Shown here: positions 1 through 6,818 of the stretch, piece by piece
Layout of the letters: the number at the start of each line of letters is the position of its first letter
How positions within the stretch are numbered: position 1 is the first letter of the stretch
Assembly: GCF_900635955.1 (NCBI RefSeq)
Contig: NZ_LR134201.1
Location: forward strand, 4,092,001 to 4,156,000
Direction of reading: 5' to 3'
DNA: 64,000 nt
Source: Cedecea lapagei
Lineage (GTDB): Bacteria; Pseudomonadota; Gammaproteobacteria; Enterobacterales; Enterobacteriaceae
Translations under genes and position numbers: made by a program
Notes under the pieces: model-generated
What the model saw: the letters and a program-made list of their open reading frames with translations, nothing else
Told to the model about the DNA's origin: nothing
Databases searched by the model: none

Positions 1-341
1 CAGCGACGCCGGTTGAGCCTCCTCGGCTGGAAGAGCAAACTCAGGCTCCCGTTCCCCACGACAATAATGATATCGATCAGCAGTGGCGCTCTTATCGCGT
101 CGCCTCCGGGCAGACAATGGCCCAGCTGTTCCGCGACCATAATTTACCGCCGGCAGACGTTTACGCCATGGCGCAGGTGGAAGGCGACAGCAAGCCGCTA
201 AGCAACCTGCAAACCGGGCAGATGGTGCAAATCAGGCAGAACGCCAGCGGCGTGGTGACGGGTTTAACGATTGATATCGGCAACGATCAGCAGGTGCTGT
301 TTACCCGCCAGCCGAACGGCAGCTTTATTCGCGCGCAGTAA
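1..341 (+). CDS. ytfB: YtfB/OapA-family cell-envelope protein, C-terminal part
   Basis: Only the last ~112 residues lie in the window; the reading frame is open from base 3 to the stop at 339-341. The C-terminal ~90 residues (WRSYRVASGQTMAQLFRDHN and onward, ending SFIRAQ) match the LysM-like OapA domain of E. coli YtfB, a septum-associated protein that binds glycan and influences cell division. It sits directly downstream-convergent to rplI, as in E. coli. An internal ATG at 117 is not the true start, because the homologous domain continues upstream of it. The 5' end is outside the window, so the transmembrane segment cannot be seen. Confidence 0.85.
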   Translation, partial: ATPVEPPRLEEQTQAPVPHDNNDIDQQWRSYRVASGQTMAQLFRDHNLPPADVYAMAQVEGDSKPLSNLQTGQMVQIRQNASGVVTGLTIDIGNDQQVLFTRQPNGSFIRAQ

Positions 342-362
342 AAATTACGATCTTAGAAAAGC

Positions 363-390
363 AAAACGCCAGCACAAGGCTGGCGTTTTT
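363..390. terminator. Bidirectional intrinsic terminator between ytfB and rplI
   Basis: An 8-bp perfect stem (ACGCCAGC / GCTGGCGT) with a 5-nt loop is flanked by AAAA on the left and TTTTT on the right. It can therefore stop transcription from ytfB (+) and from the rpsF-priB-rpsR-rplI operon (-). Confidence 0.85.
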
Positions 391-409
391 ACGAGCAGTG
401 AATAATAAC

Positions 410-859
410 TTATTCAGCTACAACGTTTACGGTCAGTTTAGCGAATACTTCGCTGTGAACCTGGAAGTCCACTTCATGCTCACCGGTGGTGCGCAGAACG
501 CCGTTCGGCAGGCGAACTTCGCTCTTGGCAACATCAACGCCCGCTGCAGTAACAGCGTCAGCGATGTCGCGAGTACCGATGGAACCGAACAGTTTACCTT
601 CGTCGCCAGCTTTAGACGCGATGGTTACGGTTTCCAGTGCGTTGATTTTCTCAGCGCGAGCTGCAGCTGCAGCCAGAACGTCAGCCAGTTTAGCTTCCAG
701 TTCTGCACGGCGTGCTTCGAAGAACTCAACGTTTTTCTTGGTAGCAGGAACAGCTTTACCCTGTGGTACCAGGAAGTTACGAGCATAGCCCGCTTTAACG
801 TTAACCTGATCACCCAGGCTACCCAGGTTTGCTACTTTATCAAGCAGAATAACTTGCAT
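410..859 (-). CDS. rplI: 50S ribosomal protein L9
   Basis: 149 residues, the E. coli length. The N-terminal domain (MQVILLDKVANLGSLGDQVNVKAGYARNFL at the start) is the rRNA-binding part, followed by the long connecting helix rich in Ala/Glu/Lys and the C-terminal domain. L9 binds 23S rRNA near the L1 stalk and helps maintain reading frame. It is the last gene of the rpsF-priB-rpsR-rplI operon, 41 bases after rpsR, and is followed by a strong terminator. A Shine-Dalgarno-like AGGATAAGGT precedes the ATG. Confidence 0.98.
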   Translation of the reverse strand: MQVILLDKVANLGSLGDQVNVKAGYARNFLVPQGKAVPATKKNVEFFEARRAELEAKLADVLAAAAARAEKINALETVTIASKAGDEGKLFGSIGTRDIADAVTAAGVDVAKSEVRLPNGVLRTTGEHEVDFQVHSEVFAKLTVNVVAE

Positions 860-900
860 TACCTTATCCTCTCAAAGTCGTATTAATGGACCGTGACCGA

Positions 901-1447
<547 letters not shown>

Positions 1448-1455
1448 CATCAGAA

Positions 1456-1851
1456 TTACTCTTCAGAATCCCCAGCATCTGCATCATCAGCGGTTTCGCT
1501 AGCGAAATCATCGCGACGCTCACGGCGCTCGTCTTTCGCTTTAACCATTGGAGATGCTTCGGTAACCGCGTGCTTAACGCGCATAACCATGCTGCGGATA
1601 ACGGCGTCGTTGAAGCGGAAGTTAGTTTCCAGCTCATCGATCGCTTCCTGCGGAGCTTCAACGTTCAGCAGAACGTAGTGAGCTTTGTGCAGTTTGTTGA
1701 TCGGGTAAGCCAGCTGACGGCGGCCCCAGTCTTCCAGACGGTGGATCGTACCTGCTGCTGCAGTGATTGCACCAGTGTAACGTTCGATCATACCCGGAAC
1801 CTGTTCGCTCTGGTCAGGATGGACCATAAAAACGATTTCGTAATGACGCAT
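1456..1851 (-). CDS. rpsF: 30S ribosomal protein S6
   Basis: 131 residues starting MRHYEIVFMVHPDQSEQVPGM, a ferredoxin-like RNA-binding fold. The acidic C-terminus ends DADAGDSEE; in E. coli this tail is the substrate for glutamate ligation by RimK. It is the first gene of the operon. A candidate S6:S18 autoregulatory leader and a good sigma-70 promoter lie just upstream. Confidence 0.98.
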   Translation of the reverse strand: MRHYEIVFMVHPDQSEQVPGMIERYTGAITAAAGTIHRLEDWGRRQLAYPINKLHKAHYVLLNVEAPQEAIDELETNFRFNDAVIRSMVMRVKHAVTEASPMVKAKDERRERRDDFASETADDADAGDSEE

Positions 1852-1888
1852 CGAATTGCTCCTTACGGATTATTCAGCCTCCTGTCAG

Positions 1889-1940
1889 GGTCAGCCGCGG
1901 CCCATGGAAGCAAGGAACGTGTTTGAATTGCGGCTGAAAA
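1889..1940 (-). ncRNA. Candidate S6:S18 autoregulatory mRNA leader
   Basis: In the rpsF 5' UTR, on the minus strand, CAGCCGC (1930-1936) can pair with GCGGCTG (1892-1898), enclosing a loop that contains GGGCCG. This position and a helix with a bulged CCG-type element fit the known S6:S18 leader, which binds the S6-S18 dimer and represses the operon. The pairing is seen directly; the regulatory role is inferred from the family. Confidence 0.6.
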
Positions 1941-1951
1941 ATTGACGCGTA

Positions 1952-1980
1952 ATCATACTTACCCCGCCCCCTAAACTCAA
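1952..1980 (-). promoter_or_regulatory. Sigma-70 promoter of the rpsF operon
   Basis: On the minus strand, TTGAGT (1975-1980) is separated by 17 bp from TATGAT (1952-1957), giving a start about 95 bases upstream of rpsF. The spacing is ideal, and the position upstream of the S6:S18 leader fits. Confidence 0.65.
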
Positions 1981-2198
1981 GGCCGCCGGCAAATAAATTC
2001 TCTTTATTTCTGGAGGGGTGGCTAAGCATGTGAATTACAAAACAAACCCGCAGATCGCCTAAATATTTTGAAAGAGACCATCAGAAATGGTCACTTTTTA
2101 TTCAGCCATCAGGGATTACACTTATTGATAACAGGCCGCCACAGCCATTAACAGGAGCGACGACCACTGATTACATATCTGTTGTAGTGGAGCGCATC
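1981..2198. other. Intergenic region between rpsF promoter and the yjfY-like gene
   Basis: No gene is seen. There is a short hairpin, GACCAT/ATGGTC at 2076-2092, followed by ACTTTTT, which could be a weak plus-strand terminator or 5' UTR structure. In E. coli the yjfY gene occupies the same flank. Together with the leader, the gene-free stretch is about 350 bases. Confidence 0.4.
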
Positions 2199-2474
2199 AT
2201 GAAAAACATCGTTATAGCCCTTGCTGCAGTTCTGTTGTTAAGCGCCAACGCGGCGGCAGCTATCAAGATCGACAGCCGCCAGGCCAGGAATATGGATGAC
2301 GTTCAAAGCCTGGGCGTCATTTATATTAACCACAACTTCGCCACCGTGTCAGAGGCAGAAACGGCCATCCAGCAGGATGCGGACCAGCACAACGCGAAGT
2401 TCTATCACACGATAATCATGAGAGAACCCGGCAGTAACGGCAATATGCACGTCAGTGCAGATATCTACCGGTAG
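2199..2474 (+). CDS. yjfY: YhcN-family (DUF1471) periplasmic protein, YjfY-like
   Basis: 91 residues from the ATG at 2199; a GTG four codons upstream is less likely because TGGAG sits at SD distance from the ATG. A cleavable signal peptide (MKNIVIALAAVLLLSANAAAA) is followed by a ~70-residue DUF1471 domain ending in the family pattern of a YY/FYH..I segment and an A-x-I/L-Y-R tail. Members are small stress- or biofilm-related periplasmic proteins. Position next to rpsF matches E. coli yjfY. Two further DUF1471 genes follow within 2 kb. Confidence 0.8.
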   Translation: MKNIVIALAAVLLLSANAAAAIKIDSRQARNMDDVQSLGVIYINHNFATVSEAETAIQQDADQHNAKFYHTIIMREPGSNGNMHVSADIYR

Positions 2475-2533
2475 CCTGAGAGTACGCGTAGACACCAGAG
2501 AAGAGACCACAACCTAAAAAACCTGTTTGACTT

Positions 2534-2557
2534 GCCCCCGCTCGCGGGGGCTTTTTT
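2534..2557 (+). terminator. Intrinsic terminator after the yjfY-like gene
   Basis: The GC-rich stem GCCCCCGC/GCGGGGGC is followed by TTTTTT. It overlaps the last codons of yjfP, which runs convergently on the other strand. Confidence 0.8.
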
Positions 2558-3284
2558 ACAGGTATCGGGCAAAAAACTGGCTCGTGGCTTCCAGCGCTTC
2601 TGGCGTGATGCGATGTTTGACGCCCGCCTCCCATACGCAGGTCAGGTTTTTATCCAACCGGTTAGCTGTTAGCGCCTGCTGTAATCTGAGTGTTTCTACG
2701 GCTGGCACAACGTCATCCTCTTCGCCATGCCACAGCAGCAGCGGCCTGTCGCTTAGCCGCTCAAGCCGCTCGGCGACGTCGTAATCTGCCAGCCCCGCAA
2801 TCACCCCTTCGCGAACATCCGCCTGAGGTGGAAACAGAGTTTGTGCCAGCGTCGTAAAATAGCCTGAGCCCATCAGGCAGGCGACACAGCGCACTTCAGG
2901 CTGGCGCGCCATGATCCCCAGCGCCGTCATTCCTCCCATGGAAGCTCCGCCCACCGCGAGACTGCCATCGGCGACGCCGCCCGTGCTCAGTAGCGCCTGA
3001 TAAAGCGCCGGAAATTCATCAATACTGTTTTTTAAAATTGGCCAGAACTGCTGCAGGCGAGCATCAGCATCGCCGCTGTAGCGAGCGCCATGATCGAGAG
3101 CATCCGGCATAACAACGCGAAATCCCTGCTGCGCCAGCGCCACCGCAAAATAGCTATATACCAGTTTTGAGGAGCTAAAACCGTGGTAGAAAATAACTGT
3201 TGGCAGCGGTAATTGTTTCATTCCGGACGGTACCGCGTGCAGAACTTCGACGCCGGCAAACCGCTCGTTATAAATTTCGATCAT
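2556..3284 (-). CDS. yjfP: Alpha/beta-hydrolase esterase YjfP
   Basis: 242 residues from MIEIYNERFAG; the ORF extends 14 codons further upstream, but the CAGGAGAAGAG Shine-Dalgarno and the E. coli YjfP N-terminus place the start at 3284. Alpha/beta-hydrolase fold: oxyanion region FYHGFSSS, nucleophile elbow GGASMGGM, acid in the LLLWHGEEDDVVP segment and C-terminal His in the KHRITPEA segment. E. coli YjfP has carboxylesterase activity on short acyl esters; the natural substrate is not established. It is convergent with the yjfY-like gene and divergent from bsmA. Confidence 0.93.
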   Translation of the reverse strand: MIEIYNERFAGVEVLHAVPSGMKQLPLPTVIFYHGFSSSKLVYSYFAVALAQQGFRVVMPDALDHGARYSGDADARLQQFWPILKNSIDEFPALYQALLSTGGVADGSLAVGGASMGGMTALGIMARQPEVRCVACLMGSGYFTTLAQTLFPPQADVREGVIAGLADYDVAERLERLSDRPLLLWHGEEDDVVPAVETLRLQQALTANRLDKNLTCVWEAGVKHRITPEALEATSQFFARYL

Positions 3285-3408
3285 CTTCTCTTCTCCTGGC
3301 AGGCAATATCTAGGAAAGTAACGCAAGTTGGGGATTATTGTAACGATGAGATCTAGCTATCGATTTTCATTCGAAAGCCATTAAAAAGCACGCCTGAGAT
3401 AACAAATC

Positions 3409-3420
3409 GGGAACATTCCC
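3409..3420. promoter_or_regulatory. Inverted repeat GGGAA-CA-TTCCC upstream of bsmA
   Basis: A 12-bp dyad with 5-bp arms lies 58 bases upstream of the likely bsmA start. The same 12-mer occurs at 32162-32173 in the leader of the glycosyltransferase operon. It resembles the inner part of RcsAB-type boxes, but no matched consensus can be proven here. Confidence 0.35.
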
Positions 3421-3477
3421 CCTTTTCACGGCAAAACCCGGAACTACACTATGACTGTTAAGAAACGAGAAACCATC

Positions 3478-3780
3478 ATGCTTCGGCTATCCGTGCTCTT
3501 TCTGGCGGCGTTACTCAGCGCCTGCAGCGTACTCCAGGGAACGCCGCAGCCCGCACCACCGCCGACAAATGTCCCGCAGGAAATACAGCGTCCTCAAACT
3601 GCGGCATTGACCAAAATAGGCACCGTGACCGCCGTAGTACGCGGCTCTCCAATGGACTCAGAAGCCATTATTAAGAACAAAGCCGCAGCAGCGAAAGCAG
3701 ATTATTATCTCATCATTATGAATGATGAGACGGTGATACCGGGCCAGTGGTATGCGCAGGCTATTTTGTATCGGAAATAA
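3478..3780 (+). CDS. bsmA: Biofilm/stress lipoprotein BsmA (DUF1471)
   Basis: 100 residues from the ATG at 3478, or 109 from the ATG at 3451; the shorter start gives a compact lipoprotein signal, MLRLSVLFLAALLSAC, with lipobox LLSAC. The mature part has a Pro-rich linker and a DUF1471 domain (YYLIIMNDETVIPGQWYAQAILYRK) like E. coli BsmA/YjfO, which is linked to biofilm stress and motility. It is paralogous to the genes at 2199 and 3938. The dyad at 3409 may be its operator. Confidence 0.87.
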   Translation: MLRLSVLFLAALLSACSVLQGTPQPAPPPTNVPQEIQRPQTAALTKIGTVTAVVRGSPMDSEAIIKNKAAAAKADYYLIIMNDETVIPGQWYAQAILYRK

Positions 3781-3937
3781 GCCGTCGCGTTAGCCATTAT
3801 TTATTGATATTTACACTGCTTTTCGCCGCTTGATCGTTTCTTCTGCACAATGGACCTCGCCCTCAGGAAGCGGGGTCAGCTTTGAATAAGCGAAGGACTG
3901 CCCTGTGACTTCGGGGTAAATTGATAAGGAACTGACA

Positions 3938-4213
3938 ATGAAACGATCTCTTGCCTTAACTACACTGCTGTTATCTGTTGGCCTTATTCCGACTCTGGCG
4001 CAGTCCGCCGAGTTTGCCAGCGCGGATTGCGTGACGGGCCTTAATGAAATCGGATTAATTTCGGTCAATGATATTTCCGGTAGCCCGCAGGACGTCGAGC
4101 GTATGATCGCGCTGAAGGCTGACGAGCAGGGAGCCTCCTGGTACCGCATTATTAAGATGCAGGAAAACTCTCTTGCGGATAGCTGGCGGGCACAGGCTAT
4201 TCTTTACGCATGA
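3938..4213 (+). CDS. yjfN: Periplasmic DUF1471 protein YjfN
   Basis: 91 residues; signal peptide to about QSA(23), then a DUF1471 domain (SWYRIIKMQENSLADSWRAQAILYA). E. coli YjfN is an envelope-stress-induced small periplasmic protein reported to activate the protease DegP through its hydrophobic C-terminus; the C-terminus here ends -LYA, consistent with that. AAGGA precedes the ATG at good distance. It is convergent with aidB, with only 15 bases between stops. Confidence 0.88.
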   Translation: MKRSLALTTLLLSVGLIPTLAQSAEFASADCVTGLNEIGLISVNDISGSPQDVERMIALKADEQGASWYRIIKMQENSLADSWRAQAILYA

Positions 4214-4228
4214 TGGCCCGCCATTTTA

Positions 4229-5863
4229 TTAAGCCACGCCTCCCGTTGCCCGCAGCAGCAAATCACTGATGACCTGCTCGGGCAAAAGCGATTCTCCCCG
4301 ATCGTCCAGCTTCATTCGGCACCAGGCCTCGGCTGCGGGAGGTGAAAGAGATTTAAGCAACTGCGCCCCACAGGCCAGATTGGTCAGCTGAAGCGTAATT
4401 TCCCTTCCCCGCTCTTCCTGTGGTTTCCGCAAGCGCTGCTGTAGCTGCCGCCAGCTACGATCAAAGTGACGGTTTTGCCCCTTAACCTCATCAAATTCGC
4501 CGTGCAGCATCTCTATTACCGCGGGCTGTCGGGTTAGCACGCGCAACACATCGAGACTCATGATATTGCCCGACCCTTCCCAGATGCTGTTTACCGGCAT
4601 TTCGCGATACAGACGCGGCAGCTCGCTCTCTTCGCAGTAGCCCACGCCGCCCAGAACCTCCATTGCTTCGGCAACAAAAGGAATACCGGCTTTGCAGATG
4701 CTGAATTTCGCCGCCGGGGTAAACAAGCGGCTGTAGGCCAGCTGCCGGGCGTCACCGGGCGACTCCCATGCCCGGGCAAGACGGAAGAGAAACGCCGTCT
4801 GGCCTTCAAGCAGCAGGGCCATTTTTCCCAGCAGCTGCCGCATAACAGGCTGCTCAATGAGCGTCTTGCCAAAGGCCTGCCGCTGAAGGGCATGACACAA
4901 GGCTACCGACAGCGCTCGACGCATCAGGCCGTGACTGCCCAGCGCGCAGTCAAAGCGGGTAAATCCCCCCATCTTCAGAATATGGCGTACGCCCTCACCT
5001 TCGTCACCGATAAGCCAGGCAGTGGCATCGCAAAACTCGGCTTCGCTGCTGGCGTTTGAACGGTTACCCAGCTTGTCTTTCAGGCGCTCAAGGCGAACGG
5101 CATTACGCTGTCCATCCGGCAAAAAGCGCGGCAGGAAGAAGCACGACAGCCCGCCCTTAGCCTGAGCAAGAACAAGGTGCGCGTCGCTTTGCGGGACAGA
5201 GAAAAACCATTTATGCCCTACCAGCCGATAAGCTTCACCCGAACCTCTGCCCTCCAGCGGCTCCGCGCACGTTGTGTTACTCAGCACGTCTGAACCGCCC
5301 TGTTTCTCGGTCATCCCCATCCCTATCAGCAGCCCTCGCTTTTGGGCGCCCGGCAGCATGTGCGCATCATAGCGATCGCTAAGCAGCGGTTTGCGCCAGG
5401 CTTCAAAAGCTTTCGGTAAATGCTGTAACAGCAGCGGCGTAGCGCCACAGGTCATGGTAATCGGGCACAGGGTGCCGGCCTCAACCTGAGCATGCTGAAT
5501 AAATCGGGCGGCGCGGGCGACAAAGGCTCCCTGGCGCGCATCCTCCTGCCAGGCAAGATTGTGAACCCGATTAGCAAAGAGTCCCTGCATTAGCAGATGC
5601 CAGGCGGGATGAAAGCGAACGTCGTCAAGCCGCTCGCCGTTGGCGTCAAAGCGTAGCAGCTCGGGCGGATTGACGTTTGCCAGCCTGCCCAGCTCCAGGG
5701 ATTCTGCGGAGCCCAGCTGTTGGCCGATGCTGGCCTGAAGCTCAACGTCCCAGCCGGCGCCTTCACGCACCACCGCTTCTCGCAGCGGGATATCTGATAG
5801 AAAAAGATTGCTGTTGCTGAGGGGGATAGGTTGATTAAAAACGGTGTGGGTTTGCCAGCGCAT
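4229..5863 (-). CDS. aidB: Acyl-CoA dehydrogenase-like flavoprotein AidB
   Basis: 544 residues from MRWQTHTVFNQPIPL; the ORF runs 24 codons further upstream, but TGGAGG precedes this ATG and E. coli AidB (541) starts here. N-terminal, middle and C-terminal acyl-CoA-dehydrogenase-like domains are present (GMGMTEKQGGSDV, GLSCFFLPRFLPDGQ, VLGGVGYCEESELPRLYREMPVNSIWEGSGN). AidB binds FAD and DNA and belongs to the adaptive response to alkylation under Ada control in E. coli. Compared with K-12, the yjfI-yjfM genes that separate aidB from rlmB are missing. Confidence 0.96.
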   Translation of the reverse strand: MRWQTHTVFNQPIPLSNSNLFLSDIPLREAVVREGAGWDVELQASIGQQLGSAESLELGRLANVNPPELLRFDANGERLDDVRFHPAWHLLMQGLFANRVHNLAWQEDARQGAFVARAARFIQHAQVEAGTLCPITMTCGATPLLLQHLPKAFEAWRKPLLSDRYDAHMLPGAQKRGLLIGMGMTEKQGGSDVLSNTTCAEPLEGRGSGEAYRLVGHKWFFSVPQSDAHLVLAQAKGGLSCFFLPRFLPDGQRNAVRLERLKDKLGNRSNASSEAEFCDATAWLIGDEGEGVRHILKMGGFTRFDCALGSHGLMRRALSVALCHALQRQAFGKTLIEQPVMRQLLGKMALLLEGQTAFLFRLARAWESPGDARQLAYSRLFTPAAKFSICKAGIPFVAEAMEVLGGVGYCEESELPRLYREMPVNSIWEGSGNIMSLDVLRVLTRQPAVIEMLHGEFDEVKGQNRHFDRSWRQLQQRLRKPQEERGREITLQLTNLACGAQLLKSLSPPAAEAWCRMKLDDRGESLLPEQVISDLLLRATGGVA

Positions 5864-5971
5864 TCTGTTCCCTCCATCTGTGGCAATGCCATTAAGTATG
5901 GACGGAGATGCGGGTTCTGCGCGGAGGGGGATCACAAACGGGGCGTTTCCACCCCGATGAGAGAGTGCTGC

Positions 5972-6703
5972 TTAACCGCGCTGACGCACGATTTCAAACA
6001 GGCAAACGCCGGTGGCGACGGAAACGTTCAGGGAAGAAACGGTCCCGGCCATTGGAATGCTAACCAGTTCGTCGCAGTGCTCGCGAGTCAGGCGACGCAT
6101 GCCTTCACCTTCAGCGCCCATGACCAGCGCCAGCGGGCCAGTAAATTTGCTCTGGAACAGGGTATGGTCCGCTTCGCCGGCGGTGCCGACGATCCAGACG
6201 TTCTCTTCCTGCAGCATACGCATGGTGCGGGCCAGGTTAGTCACGCGGATCAGCGGCACGTTCTCCGCGGCGCCGCAGGCAACTTTTTTCGCCGTCGCAT
6301 TCAGCTGCGCGGAGCGATCCTTCGGAACGATAACCGCGTGAACCCCGGCAGCGTCTGCGCTACGCAGGCAGGCACCGAGGTTATGTGGATCGGTTACGCC
6401 ATCTAAGATCAGCAGGAACGGACGCTCGTGCTCGGCAATCAGATCGGGCAGATCGTTTTCCTGGTACTGCCGGCCCGGCTTCACGCGGGCGATGATGCCC
6501 TGGTGTACCGCACCTTCGGCCTTCTCGTCCAGCCACTGCCGATTTGCCACCTGCACCGGGATCCCCTGCGCTTCAACGGCGTGGATCAGCGGCAGCAGGC
6601 GCTTGTCTTCGCGCCCTTTCAGGATGAAAACTTCCTGAAAACGCTGCGGAGCACGTTCAAGCAGGGCCTGGACGGCGTGAATGCCGTAAATAATTTCACT
6701 CAT
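5972..6703 (-). CDS. rlmB: 23S rRNA (Gm2251) 2'-O-methyltransferase
   Basis: 243 residues from MSEIIYGIHAVQ, the E. coli length; three upstream codons are ignored. SPOUT/TrmH family: N-terminal L30e-like substrate-binding domain, then a knotted SAM-binding domain with ILDGVTDPHNLGACLRSADA (motif 1), LVMGAEGEGM (motif 2) and IPMAGTVSSLNVSVA (motif 3). It methylates G2251 in the P loop of 23S rRNA. It follows rnr in the nsrR-rnr-rlmB operon. Confidence 0.97.
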   Translation of the reverse strand: MSEIIYGIHAVQALLERAPQRFQEVFILKGREDKRLLPLIHAVEAQGIPVQVANRQWLDEKAEGAVHQGIIARVKPGRQYQENDLPDLIAEHERPFLLILDGVTDPHNLGACLRSADAAGVHAVIVPKDRSAQLNATAKKVACGAAENVPLIRVTNLARTMRMLQEENVWIVGTAGEADHTLFQSKFTGPLALVMGAEGEGMRRLTREHCDELVSIPMAGTVSSLNVSVATGVCLFEIVRQRG

Positions 6704-6779
6704 CGATATCACTCATTGCGGACGAGGGTTCGCCCGTGTTGGTTTGTTCATAGTCTGGATTGAAAGTCATCAACCCGCC

Positions 6780-6802
6780 CCTCTCCCTTTCAGGAGGAGA
6801 GG
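6780..6802. repeat. CCTCTCC/GGAGAGG hairpin between rnr and rlmB
   Basis: A 7-bp inverted repeat with a 9-nt loop lies in the 115-bp gap. It belongs to the same CCCTCTCC-type hairpin class seen at 54424-54446 and 57628-57835. It could stabilise or process the rnr-rlmB mRNA. Confidence 0.4.
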
Positions 6803-6818
6803 CAGGATGAGGTTTACA

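Noticed and set aside
398..886. Long plus-strand frames opposite rplI, rnr, purA and hflK
   Set aside because: They are antisense shadows of well-conserved GC-rich genes, lacking ribosome-binding sites and known domains.
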